Below are positions 52,772 to 61,406 of a stretch of 64,000 bases of DNA, piece by piece (position 1 is the stretch's first letter; the number at the start of each line of letters is the position of its first letter). A program made the translations under genes and the position numbers. Source of the DNA: Flavobacterium glaciei (GTDB lineage: Bacteria > Bacteroidota > Bacteroidia > Flavobacteriales > Flavobacteriaceae). A model generated the notes under the pieces. That model was not told the origin of the DNA, did no database searches, and saw only the letters and a list, made by a program, of their open reading frames with translations. The stretch lies in assembly GCF_003350545.1 (NCBI RefSeq), contig NZ_QQBA01000012.1, positions 1 to 64,000 on the forward strand. Reading direction: 5' to 3'.

Positions 52772-53668
52772 ATGACCAAAAAAATAATCTGTTTTGGAGA
52801 AGTCTTGTTTGATGTTTTCCCTACACATCGGAAAATCGGCGGGGCGCCATTAAATGTAGCATTAAGACTCGCATCACTTGGAGTAAATGCGCAAATAATC
52901 AGCCGAATTGGAAAGGATGAAATCGGAAAAGAACTCCTTGCTTTTATTGAAAAAAACGGAGTCGCTACCGAAACGATTCAAATAGACGAAAACTTATCTA
53001 CTGGACAAGTTATTGTTCAATTAAACGATAAAGGTTCTGCTTCCTACACCATCAATTACCCTGTTGCATGGGACAAAATTATTTGTATTCCAGAAGATGA
53101 AATCATGGTCAAAAAAGCGGATGCACTTGTTTTTGGGACTCTTGTGTGTAGAGATTCTGTATCGCATACATCCCTTTTAGAGATAATAAACTATGCAAAA
53201 TACGCTGTTTTCGATGTTAATTTACGTGCTCCTTTTTACACAAAAGAAATACTTATTAATTTGATGATGCAATCTGATTTTATAAAATTCAATGATGATG
53301 AGTTATTTGAAATTAGTGCTTTTATGAACTCTCCCTATCATTCATTGGAACAAAATATACTTTTTATAGCAGAACAGACAAACACAAAACACATTTGTGT
53401 GACTAAAGGAAGTCATGGCGCTGTTTTGTACTACAATGAGAAAATGTATTACAATAGCGGCTACAAAATTGATGTTGTAGATACTGTAGGTTCTGGAGAT
53501 TCTTTTTTAGCCGGTTTACTTTCTAAACTATTGTATGATGAAAACCCGCAAGAAGCCATAGATTTTGCTTGCGCTTTAGGAGCTATTGTAGCAAAAAATG
53601 AAGGTGCAAATCCAAAAATATCCATTCAAGAAATCAATGCTTTTATGAATCCTCAAATACTTATTTAA
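52772..53668 (+). CDS. PfkB-family fructokinase
   Basis: A 298-residue ribokinase-fold kinase, expected to make fructose 6-phosphate. The N-terminus CFGEVLFDVFP and the glycine block GGAPLNVALRLASLG bind sugar. The catalytic/anion-hole motif VDTVGSGDSFLAG is intact near residue 240. It begins 2 bases after the sugar porter and ends the GH32 operon. It is only distantly similar to the other PfkB kinase in the locus (31010-31936), so the pair is not a recent duplication. Confidence 0.9.
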   Translation: MTKKIICFGEVLFDVFPTHRKIGGAPLNVALRLASLGVNAQIISRIGKDEIGKELLAFIEKNGVATETIQIDENLSTGQVIVQLNDKGSASYTINYPVAWDKIICIPEDEIMVKKADALVFGTLVCRDSVSHTSLLEIINYAKYAVFDVNLRAPFYTKEILINLMMQSDFIKFNDDELFEISAFMNSPYHSLEQNILFIAEQTNTKHICVTKGSHGAVLYYNEKMYYNSGYKIDVVDTVGSGDSFLAGLLSKLLYDENPQEAIDFACALGAIVAKNEGANPKISIQEINAFMNPQILI

Positions 53669-53809
53669 ATAATTGTAAGAGCATCACAAAATAATACTTT
53701 CTGATAAAATTTTCCCTTTAATTAATAATTACACAATTGATTTAGTATTAAAATGTTCTTTTTCTTTTAAAACTAATAAAAGTGTACGAAACTGTTTTTT
53801 GAAAATTGG

Positions 53810-53831
53810 TTTACAATAAATAAATTGTAAA
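53810..53831. repeat. 22-bp inverted repeat upstream of the first lacI gene
   Basis: TTTACAAT (53810-53817) and ATTGTAAA (53824-53831) form an exact 8-bp inverted repeat with a 6-base spacer, about 50 bases before the regulator ATG. It differs from the CGAAAACGTTTTCG operators, so it may bind another regulator or be incidental. Confidence 0.5.
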
Positions 53832-53881
53832 TTCGTTCTCAGAAAGCAGTTTTTTGGCTTTTACAAATAGAGTATTGCAAT

Positions 53882-54901
53882 ATGAATAACCCCACTCTCA
53901 AAGAAATTGCCGACCAATTGGGAATTTCAATAACCACCGTTTCAAAGTCACTTAAAGGATATTCAGACGTCAGTGAAAAAACAAAAAAAGCAGTTATTGA
54001 ACTTGCTCAAAAATTACATTATTCACCTAATAGTTTTGCAGTAAATCTTAGAACAAAAGAATCAAAGACTATTGGATTGATAATCCCTACGCTTGTGCAT
54101 GATTTTTTTTCTAGTGTAATCAAAGGAATTCTAGAAGAAGCTGAGAAGAGGGATTACTTGGTTATCATTTTACAATCGAATGAAAAAATAGAGTTTGAAA
54201 AGAAACAAATCAATCTATTATTAAATAAAAGAGTTGATGGAATTTTAATGTCGTTATCTAATGAAACAGGTGATTTTGAACATTTAAAATCGATTCTTGC
54301 TCATAAGACTCCTCTGGTACTTCTTGATAAAATTGCAAAGCTTGTAAATTGCTCTAAGATAACCATCAATGATAAAAAAGCGGCTTACAATGCGGTTTGT
54401 TATCTTATAAAAAAAGGATACAAAAAGATAGCTCACTTTAGAGGTTCTTATCTCCCGCAGAATGCTATCGATCGATTTTTAGGATATAAAAAAGCACTCG
54501 AAGATAATGGCATTACTTATGACTCATCTCTGGTTTATGTGTGTGAGAATAATGCAGACTTTGAAGATGGTTATGATAATGCTAAAAAAGTAATTAAAGA
54601 GCACCCTGAAATCGATGCTATTTTTGCAGTCACAGATTTAGTTGCTATTGGAATCATTAAATATTTTAACGAAATAGAGATTTCAATCCCACAACGCATC
54701 GCTGTTCTAGGTTTCAGTAATTGGTTTATGTCGAGCGTTATATCTCCAAAACTCTCCACAATTGACCAACCTGGTTTTGAAATTGGAAGAAGATCTGCTG
54801 CGATTCTGTTTGACGAAATCAATCTAAAAAAGAAGAATTTACCCGTTATTTTCCAGTCAATTGAATTAGAAACTAACATAATTGAAAGAGAGTCGACGTA
54901 A
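53882..54901 (+). CDS. LacI family transcriptional regulator (first paralogue)
   Basis: A 339-residue DNA-binding sugar sensor. The helix-turn-helix is TLKEIADQLGISITTVSKSLKGYSDVSEKTKKAV (about 4-37) and the hinge helix HYSPNSFAVNLRTKES follows. The C-terminal periplasmic-binding-like domain (about 62-335) contains VDGILMSLSNET, IAHFRGSYLPQNAIDRFLGY and IDAIFAVTDLVAIG. It very likely controls the three operator pairs in this locus, acting with or against its neighbour. The effector is probably a sugar or sugar phosphate from fructan or sucrose breakdown. Confidence 0.94.
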   Translation: MNNPTLKEIADQLGISITTVSKSLKGYSDVSEKTKKAVIELAQKLHYSPNSFAVNLRTKESKTIGLIIPTLVHDFFSSVIKGILEEAEKRDYLVIILQSNEKIEFEKKQINLLLNKRVDGILMSLSNETGDFEHLKSILAHKTPLVLLDKIAKLVNCSKITINDKKAAYNAVCYLIKKGYKKIAHFRGSYLPQNAIDRFLGYKKALEDNGITYDSSLVYVCENNADFEDGYDNAKKVIKEHPEIDAIFAVTDLVAIGIIKYFNEIEISIPQRIAVLGFSNWFMSSVISPKLSTIDQPGFEIGRRSAAILFDEINLKKKNLPVIFQSIELETNIIEREST

Positions 54902-55124
54902 AAAAATTGAATCCTTAATAATCAACCAACACGTATTTAACTAATCAATATTAATTTGTTTATTTTAATAAAAAATACAGAAATAAGATAAAAATTAATA
55001 TCTTGGTAAAGAATATTTTAAGTTAGAGTCCGTTTTTATAGGCACAAATTAAACATCTGGAGATTTAAAATAAAGTCATTTCTAAAAATATTTTCCTAAA
55101 ATAAAATCCGTAGAAATTCGATTC

Positions 55125-56159
55125 ATGAAAGATATTACTCTTAAAGAAATTGCAACTAAACTGGGGATTTCGATAACTACAGTTTCAAAAGCATTAAAAA
55201 ACTATCCCGATGTTAGTGACAAAACTAAGAGAGCGGTAATTGAACTTGCTCAAAAACTACATTATACTCCTAATAGTTTTGCCGTAAATTTAAGAACCAA
55301 AGAATCAAAAACCATTGGATTAATTATTCCTGAAGTAGTACATCACTTTTTTTCGAATGTGGTAAATGCCATTATTAATGAAGCAGAGAAAAACGGATAT
55401 CTTGTTATTATTTTACAATCCAATGAAACTTTGGCTTTAGAAAAAAAACAAGTAGAATTACTAATTAACAAAAGAGTCGATGGTATCATAATGTCACTTT
55501 CTAATGAATCTAATAATGACGACCATATTAAGGAAATAATAAATAGAAACATTCCATTTGTAATGTTTGACAAAATTGCTAAGCTCTCTAAATGCTCAAA
55601 GGTAATAATTGATGACCAAAAAGCCGCTTTTAATGCCGTTCAACACTTAATTGATAATGGTTGTAAGAAGATTGCTCATATTCGCGGCCCATTGAATCCT
55701 CAAAATTCAATAGACAGGTACATTGGTTATAAAAAAGCGCTGGAGAAAAACAACATTCCTTTTGACACAAAATTAGTTTATACTTGCGAAAACGTGACGT
55801 TTGAAGAAGGAAAAAATTTTGCCAAACAAATCATCAATGAACATCCAGACATCGATGGAGTTTTTGCAATTACAGATTTGGTAGCAGTTGGAACACTTGC
55901 ATATTTTAATGAAAATAAAGTCAATGTTCCTGAACAGGTATCAGTTATTGGTTTTAGCAATTGGTTTATGTCACAAGTACTAACGCCAAAATTAAGTACT
56001 GTGGATCAACCAAGCCATGAAATGGGGATCGAATCTTTTAATTTATTATTGGAAGAAATGAATTGTCATAAAGAAGGAATTCCTTTCACTCCAAGAACTG
56101 TTGAATTAGAAACTAGGGTTATTATTAGAGAATCATCTATAAAAAATAAAAAAAATTAA
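55125..56159 (+). CDS. LacI family transcriptional regulator (second paralogue)
   Basis: A 344-residue regulator closely similar to its neighbour. The helix-turn-helix (TLKEIATKLGISITTVSKALKNYPDVSDKTKRAV) has the same recognition helix ITTVSK, and the hinge (HYTPNSFAVNLRTKES) is nearly identical, so both should read the same operator. The ligand domain differs more: NPQNSIDRYIGY is kept, but surrounding loops vary, suggesting different effectors or mixed dimers. It follows after a 223-base gap and was probably copied from, or with, the first gene. Confidence 0.94.
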   Translation: MKDITLKEIATKLGISITTVSKALKNYPDVSDKTKRAVIELAQKLHYTPNSFAVNLRTKESKTIGLIIPEVVHHFFSNVVNAIINEAEKNGYLVIILQSNETLALEKKQVELLINKRVDGIIMSLSNESNNDDHIKEIINRNIPFVMFDKIAKLSKCSKVIIDDQKAAFNAVQHLIDNGCKKIAHIRGPLNPQNSIDRYIGYKKALEKNNIPFDTKLVYTCENVTFEEGKNFAKQIINEHPDIDGVFAITDLVAVGTLAYFNENKVNVPEQVSVIGFSNWFMSQVLTPKLSTVDQPSHEMGIESFNLLLEEMNCHKEGIPFTPRTVELETRVIIRESSIKNKKN

Positions 56160-56172
56160 ATCTCAAATATCT

Positions 56173-57096
56173 TTATTTTAAAAAATCAAGATTCCTTTTT
56201 ATGCCATGAAACTTAGCTCTTTTGAGTGGAGAATTTTTAAAAACGGACTTAAATGTTTCTTCGGTTATTTCAATCCAATCTTTCTTTGACATAGACATAA
56301 GTTGAGGATTTGCATCAAACAATGGTTCATTATGAGGTTTGGAGAACTTATTCCAAGGACAAACATCCTGACATACATCACATCCAAAAGCCCAATCATC
56401 AAATTTACCTTTCATTTCGTGAGGAATATTTTCTTTTAATTCAATAGTGAAATAAGAAATACATTTACTACCATCAACGACATAAGGAGCAACTATTGCC
56501 TCTGTAGGGCAGGCATCAAGACAAGCAGTACAAGTTCCACAATGATCCGTTGTAGGATTATCGTAGTCTAATTCTAAATCAATAATAAGTTCTGCAATAA
56601 AATAAAATGAGCCTACTTTTTGAGTCAATAAATTACTGTTTTTTCCTATCCAACCCAAACCACTTTTAGCAGCCCAAGCTTTATCAAGTACAGGCGCAGA
56701 ATCTACAAAAGCACGGCCAGATACATCTCCAATTGTTGATTGAATGGAAAACAAAAACTCTTTGAGTTTTTCCTTGATTATAAAATGATAATCCTGCCCA
56801 TAAGCATATTTTGAAATTTTATAAGTATCCTGATTTTGTAGTTCTTCGGGGAAATAATTTAACAAAAGCGAAACAACACTTTTGGCATCATCAACTAATA
56901 ATGTTGGATTAAGACGCTTGTCAAAATGGTTTTCCATATAGGACATTTGGCCATTTCGGTTGTTATTTAACCAGCTTTCTAAACGTGGTGCTTCTTGCTC
57001 TAAGAAGCCAGCTTTGGATATTCCACAAGATAAAAAACCGAGACGTTGCGCTTCGGATTTGATAAATTGTGTATATGTAGACTTGTGGTTTATAAT
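56173..57096 (-). CDS. queG: Epoxyqueuosine reductase QueG, start codon not canonical
   Basis: QueG reduces epoxyqueuosine to queuosine in tRNA using cobalamin and two [4Fe-4S] clusters. The two ferredoxin-like motifs are clear ([12 protein letters not shown] and [11 protein letters not shown]). The first in-frame ATG is at 56946 ([11 protein letters not shown]), but 50 codons upstream of it read a normal QueG N-terminus ([28 protein letters not shown]) in the same frame without interruption. No ATG, GTG or TTG precedes that stretch after the in-frame TAG at 57105-57103. I therefore propose ATT 57096 as start or as a mutated ATG. A shortened protein from 56946 would lack part of the cobalamin-binding domain. 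Confidence 0.8.
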   Translation of the reverse strand: MINHKSTYTQFIKSEAQRLGFLSCGISKAGFLEQEAPRLESWLNNNRNGQMSYMENHFDKRLNPTLLVDDAKSVVSLLLNYFPEELQNQDTYKISKYAYGQDYHFIIKEKLKEFLFSIQSTIGDVSGRAFVDSAPVLDKAWAAKSGLGWIGKNSNLLTQKVGSFYFIAELIIDLELDYDNPTTDHCGTCTACLDACPTEAIVAPYVVDGSKCISYFTIELKENIPHEMKGKFDDWAFGCDVCQDVCPWNKFSKPHNEPLFDANPQLMSMSKKDWIEITEETFKSVFKNSPLKRAKFHGIKRNLDFLK

Positions 57097-57230
57097 CAGG
57101 ATCTAGAAGTTAATAAACAGATTTTTAAAGCTCTAATAGCATCTCCTGATTTAGAAAAACAAACCTTTTTGATGCTTAGTTTTACAAAATAAGGAACAAC
57201 GAAAATAGTAGGAATTAGATCTAAAAGGAA

Positions 57231-58253
57231 TTAAAACAATCCTCCTTGAATATTTGTATTTAATTTACCCAAATGCTTGTATGCTTTATCGGTGACTTCA
57301 CGCCCTCGTGGCGTTCTCATGATAAATCCTTCTTGAATCAAAAACGGCTCATAAACTTCCTCGATAGTTTCACTACTTTCGGAAACAGCTGTCGCCAAAG
57401 TAGTTAAACCAACTGGTCCACCTTTAAATTTATCGATAATTGTGGTTAAGATTTTATTATCCATTTCATCTAAGCCATGCGCATCAACATTAAGCGCTTT
57501 TAAGGCATAACGAGCAATTTCTATGTCAATTGTACCATTTCCTTTAATTTGTGCAAAATCACGTACACGGCGCAACAATGCATTAGCAATACGAGGTGTT
57601 CCCCTACTTCTACCTGCAATCTCTATTGCAGCTTCCATAGAAATTGGCATTTTAAAAATAGTGGCACTTCTTTCTACAATTGTAGTCAGCAGCTCAGTGG
57701 TATAATATTGTAAACGAGACGATATCCCAAAACGAGCTCGCATAGGAGCTGTCAATAATCCAGAACGCGTGGTGGCACCAATTAAGGTAAATGGATTCAA
57801 ATTAATTTGAACGGTTCTAGCATTTGGTCCTGATTCAATCATGATGTCAATTTTGAAATCCTCCATAGCAGAATACAGATATTCTTCAACAATAGGACTC
57901 AAGCGATGAATTTCATCAATAAACAAAACATCTCTTTCCTCTAAGTTAGTCAATAAACCAGCTAAATCTCCCGGTTTATCTAATACAGGACCCGATGTAA
58001 TCTTAATTCCAACTTGAAGTTCATTAGCCAAAATATTTGCTAGAGTAGTCTTACCTAAACCTGGGGGTCCATGAAAAAGGGTATGATCGAGTGCCTCATT
58101 GCGTTGATTAGCAGCTTGTACAAAAACTTTCAGGTTTTCCAAAATCTGATCTTGTCCAGCAAAATCATCGAACGAAAGAGGTCTTAATTTTTTCTCAAGA
58201 TCTAGTTCTTCCGAATTGTAACCGTTTGATGTTGGGTCTAAATTTTCATTCAT
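57231..58253 (-). CDS. ruvB: Holliday junction DNA helicase RuvB
   Basis: The AAA+ hexameric motor that drives branch migration with RuvA. The 340 residues contain Walker A ([11 protein letters not shown]), Walker B (LFIDEIHR), sensor 1 (GATTRSG) and the arginine-rich motif [17 protein letters not shown]. The C-terminal winged helix has [21 protein letters not shown] use ATG 58253 (MNENLDP). A longer frame starts at TTG 58274, but a TATCTTTG -7 element lies at 58258-58265, so that codon would not be in the transcript. With this promoter the mRNA may have almost no leader. Confidence 0.96.
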   Translation of the reverse strand: MNENLDPTSNGYNSEELDLEKKLRPLSFDDFAGQDQILENLKVFVQAANQRNEALDHTLFHGPPGLGKTTLANILANELQVGIKITSGPVLDKPGDLAGLLTNLEERDVLFIDEIHRLSPIVEEYLYSAMEDFKIDIMIESGPNARTVQINLNPFTLIGATTRSGLLTAPMRARFGISSRLQYYTTELLTTIVERSATIFKMPISMEAAIEIAGRSRGTPRIANALLRRVRDFAQIKGNGTIDIEIARYALKALNVDAHGLDEMDNKILTTIIDKFKGGPVGLTTLATAVSESSETIEEVYEPFLIQEGFIMRTPRGREVTDKAYKHLGKLNTNIQGGLF

Positions 58254-58257
58254 ATAG

Positions 58258-58265
58258 CAAAGATA
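58258..58265 (-). promoter_or_regulatory. -7 promoter element of ruvB
   Basis: TATCTTTG on the minus strand. The A of the ruvB ATG is the fifth base after the box, so transcription would begin at or very near the start codon. Confidence 0.5.
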
Positions 58266-58371
58266 GGGAAGCAATTTCGAATTAAATATTATAAATTATA
58301 ATTGCTATAAATTTAGAAAAAATAGTTATTAGAACGATGCACATTAGGTAACAAAAAATATAATAACAAAA

Positions 58372-58397
58372 AAAGCCTCTACTTTCGTAGAGGCTTT
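58372..58397 (-). terminator. Terminator of the act-cox operon
   Basis: An 11-bp stem AAAGCCTCTAC/GTAGAGGCTTT with a TTTC loop, followed on the minus strand by a T-run. It lies just after the subunit I stop. This is the strongest terminator in the window. Confidence 0.88.
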
Positions 58398-58407
58398 AAA
58401 AATATTT

Positions 58408-60204
58408 TTAATGGTGTAAAACTTCTTCACCTTCTTTCATTGGAACGTTTTGAGGTACAAAATCCACATCATGTGCTGGATTACTGTAGTCATAAGGCCA
58501 ACGGTAAACGTGAGGAATTTCACCTGGCCAGTTACCGTGCATGTGTTCAACGGGTGCTGTCCATTCTAGTGTATTCGACTTCCAAGGATTCATCACAGAT
58601 TTTTTACCATAGAAAATACTAACGAAAAAGTTGTATAAGAAAACTAATTGAAAAACTCCACCAATTAATGCGAACGTTGTTATTAAAACGTTTACGTTTT
58701 GTAAATCATCAAATAACGGAAAGTTTGTATTTGTATAATATCGTCTTGGCAAACCTGCTAATCCTATGAAATGCATTGGGAAGAAAACACCATAAGCACA
58801 AATTGCAGTTACCCAAAAGTGAACATATCCTAAATTCTTGTTTAACATTCTTCCGAACATTCTTGGAAACCAGTGATAAATCCCAGCAAACATTCCATAG
58901 AGAGCAGAAATACCCATTACTAAGTGAAAGTGAGCTACAACAAAATATGTATCATGCACATTAATATCAAGCGTACTGTCTCCAAGAATAATTCCTGTTA
59001 AACCACCTGTTATAAATGTAGAAACTAAACCAATTGAAAACAACATAGCAGGATTCAACTGTAAGTTACCTTTCCAAAGTGTAGTGATATAATTAAAGGC
59101 TTTTACAGCTGAAGGTATAGCAATCAACAAAGTTGTAAAGGTAAAGACAGAACCTAAAAATGGATTCATACCTGATATAAACATATGGTGTCCCCATACA
59201 ATGGTTGATAGGAAAGCAATTGCCAAAATTGACATGATCATCGCTCTATAACCAAAAATTGGTTTACGTGAATTTGTTGCAATGACTTCCGAAGTAATAC
59301 CTAGTGCGGGTAGTAAAACTATATAAACCTCAGGATGCCCTAAGAACCAAAATAAGTGTTCAAACAAAACTGGTGAACCACCTTGATAATGTAAAACTTC
59401 ACCAGCTATATAAATATCTGATAGGAAGAATGATGTTCCAAAGCTTCTGTCAAATATTAACAATAAAGCTGCAGATAAAAGAACCGGAAAAGAAACTATA
59501 CCAATAATTGCAGTAACAAAGAAAGCCCAAATAGTAAGAGGCAATCTAGTCATAGTCATACCTTTAGTTCTTAAATTTATTACAGTTACAACGTAATTCA
59601 GTGAACCCATCAAAGAAGAAGCAATAAAAATAGCCATTGAAACTAACCATAAAGTCATACCTAAACCAGAGCCAGGAATAGCTTGAGGCAAAGCACTCAA
59701 AGGTGGATAAATTGTCCATCCTGATGAAGCAGGTCCTGCTTCAACAAAAAGAGAACAAACCATAATTACACTTGACAAAAAGAATAACCAGTACGAAATC
59801 ATATTCATGAAACCTGATGCCATATCTCGGGCACCAATTTGAAGTGGTATTAATAAATTACTAAATGTACCACTTAAAGCAGCAGTCAATACAAAGAAAA
59901 CCATAATGGTTCCATGTATCGTAACCAATGCCAAATAAATATCATTAGTCATTACGCCGTTTGGAGCAAATTTATCACCTAATAAAATATTAAAAATTTT
60001 AAAAGATTCTTCAGGCCATGCTAATTGCATTCTAAATAGCATAGACATTCCTACACCAATAATCCCCATAATAATACCAGTAATTAGGTATTGTTTAGCA
60101 ATCATTTTATGATCAATACTAAAAATGTATTTAGTAATAAAAGTGTCTTTATGATGATGTTCGTGTTCGTGATCTATTGCGTGATCGTGACCTTCTGCTG
60201 ACAT
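58408..60204 (-). CDS. coxA: Cytochrome c oxidase subunit I
   Basis: The catalytic heme-copper subunit that reduces oxygen and pumps protons. The 598 residues show twelve helices with all metal ligands in place: the CuB histidine and cross-linked tyrosine in WFLGHPEVYIVLLPALG, the two CuB histidines in WGHHMF, and the heme ligands in VHDTYFVVAHFHLVMG. The HPEVY motif makes it an A-type oxidase. The N-terminus carries a histidine cluster (HDHAIDHEHEHHHKD, residues 6-20), which is unusual. It lies 28 bases after coxB and closes the operon. Confidence 0.96.
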   Translation of the reverse strand: MSAEGHDHAIDHEHEHHHKDTFITKYIFSIDHKMIAKQYLITGIIMGIIGVGMSMLFRMQLAWPEESFKIFNILLGDKFAPNGVMTNDIYLALVTIHGTIMVFFVLTAALSGTFSNLLIPLQIGARDMASGFMNMISYWLFFLSSVIMVCSLFVEAGPASSGWTIYPPLSALPQAIPGSGLGMTLWLVSMAIFIASSLMGSLNYVVTVINLRTKGMTMTRLPLTIWAFFVTAIIGIVSFPVLLSAALLLIFDRSFGTSFFLSDIYIAGEVLHYQGGSPVLFEHLFWFLGHPEVYIVLLPALGITSEVIATNSRKPIFGYRAMIMSILAIAFLSTIVWGHHMFISGMNPFLGSVFTFTTLLIAIPSAVKAFNYITTLWKGNLQLNPAMLFSIGLVSTFITGGLTGIILGDSTLDINVHDTYFVVAHFHLVMGISALYGMFAGIYHWFPRMFGRMLNKNLGYVHFWVTAICAYGVFFPMHFIGLAGLPRRYYTNTNFPLFDDLQNVNVLITTFALIGGVFQLVFLYNFFVSIFYGKKSVMNPWKSNTLEWTAPVEHMHGNWPGEIPHVYRWPYDYSNPAHDVDFVPQNVPMKEGEEVLHH

Positions 60205-60232
60205 ATATGTTTACTTTAAATATTCTTATTAA

Positions 60233-61387
60233 TTATTTCATGGTTACAGCAACTACTGCTGTATCTTTTGCTTTTGTAGAATCTTTACCAGATGATGCAT
60301 TTGTAGCATCAGGTTCAGCCAATGCAGCTTTAACTTCACTTACGATTGTAGCTTTATCTTTTAACCATGCTTTATAGTCTTCCGGAGTATCTACAATAAT
60401 TTTCATTTGCATGTTATAATGTGATGCTCCACAGATTTTATTACATAGCAATAAGTAATCAAACGTGTAAGGATCTAAAGCAGTTTCACCTTTTGCAACT
60501 AATTCAATACTTTTCTTTGACCTTAAAGCATTAATATTAGCAACTTTCTCTACCATAAATGGCAATTCTCTATACTCAGCTGTTGTATATATAGGTTCAA
60601 AAGCAAATTGTGTAACCATACCAGGAACACAGTTCATTTGTGCTCTAAAGTGTGGCATGTATGCGGAGTGCAAAACATCTTGAGAACGCATTTTGAAGAG
60701 AATCTTTTTTCCTTTAGGAATATGCAATTCAGTTACTACAATATCATCTTGAGCATAAGGATCCGCTAAATCAACACCAACGGCATTTGCCCCTTCAATG
60801 AATCTAACATTAGCTTTACCTAATACATTATCATCTCCAGAATATCTAGCTTTCCAGTTAAATTGTTGTGCATACAACTCAATAACTATTGTATCTTCAT
60901 CTTCATCAACGAACATAATATTAGTCCAAGCAAAAAGACCATAAAGAATTAAACCAGCTAAAACAACCGCCGGAATAACACTCCAAATAGCTTCTAGTTT
61001 ATTATTATCAGCAAAATAAAGAGCTTTTTGATCTTTTTTCCCTCTGTATTTGAAAGAAAAATAATGTAACAATACTTGAGTAACAGCCTGAACTATAAAA
61101 ATAAGTACCCATGTAATATTCATTAAATTATCAATTTGTCCACCATGCGCTGAGGCAGGTGTATGTAATACTAAAGGACCCCATTTAAACAATCCGTAAA
61201 TTGAAAAAATATAAATAAAAGCCAGAAAACCAAACATCAAATAACCTTGAACGTTATTATCATTATCAGTTGCTATTTCTGAACTATCTGAATTAGAACC
61301 AACTTGCGTTAGGTCGAATATTTTAGTCAATTGCCATAAAGCAACAGCTAATAAAACTAAAACTATAATTACCAACAAACTTGTCAT
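60233..61387 (-). CDS. coxB: Cytochrome c oxidase subunit II
   Basis: The CuA-bearing subunit that accepts electrons from cytochrome c or Act and passes them to subunit I. The 384 residues have an extra N-terminal helix (residues 2-22), then two helices typical of the family (about 48-68, 88-108 or 130-155). The periplasmic cupredoxin domain has the CuA ligands HSAYMPHF and CNKICGASHYNM (C-x3-C-x3-H-x2-M). No C-terminal cytochrome c domain is present; the tail (about 345-384) is Ala/Asp/Lys-rich. It lies 19 bases after actF. Confidence 0.95.
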   Translation of the reverse strand: MTSLLVIIVLVLLAVALWQLTKIFDLTQVGSNSDSSEIATDNDNNVQGYLMFGFLAFIYIFSIYGLFKWGPLVLHTPASAHGGQIDNLMNITWVLIFIVQAVTQVLLHYFSFKYRGKKDQKALYFADNNKLEAIWSVIPAVVLAGLILYGLFAWTNIMFVDEDEDTIVIELYAQQFNWKARYSGDDNVLGKANVRFIEGANAVGVDLADPYAQDDIVVTELHIPKGKKILFKMRSQDVLHSAYMPHFRAQMNCVPGMVTQFAFEPIYTTAEYRELPFMVEKVANINALRSKKSIELVAKGETALDPYTFDYLLLCNKICGASHYNMQMKIIVDTPEDYKAWLKDKATIVSEVKAALAEPDATNASSGKDSTKAKDTAVVAVTMK

Positions 61388-61406
61388 CTGTTATCTTCTT
61401 TAAATA

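Noticed and set aside
55780..55795. Half-site CGAAAACG inside the second lacI gene
   Set aside because: Only one arm of the palindrome is present, and it is within a coding region where the codons explain it.
57106..57230. Open stretch between ruvB and queG that could encode about 40 residues
   Set aside because: It has no start codon and no recognisable similarity; more likely the queG leader.
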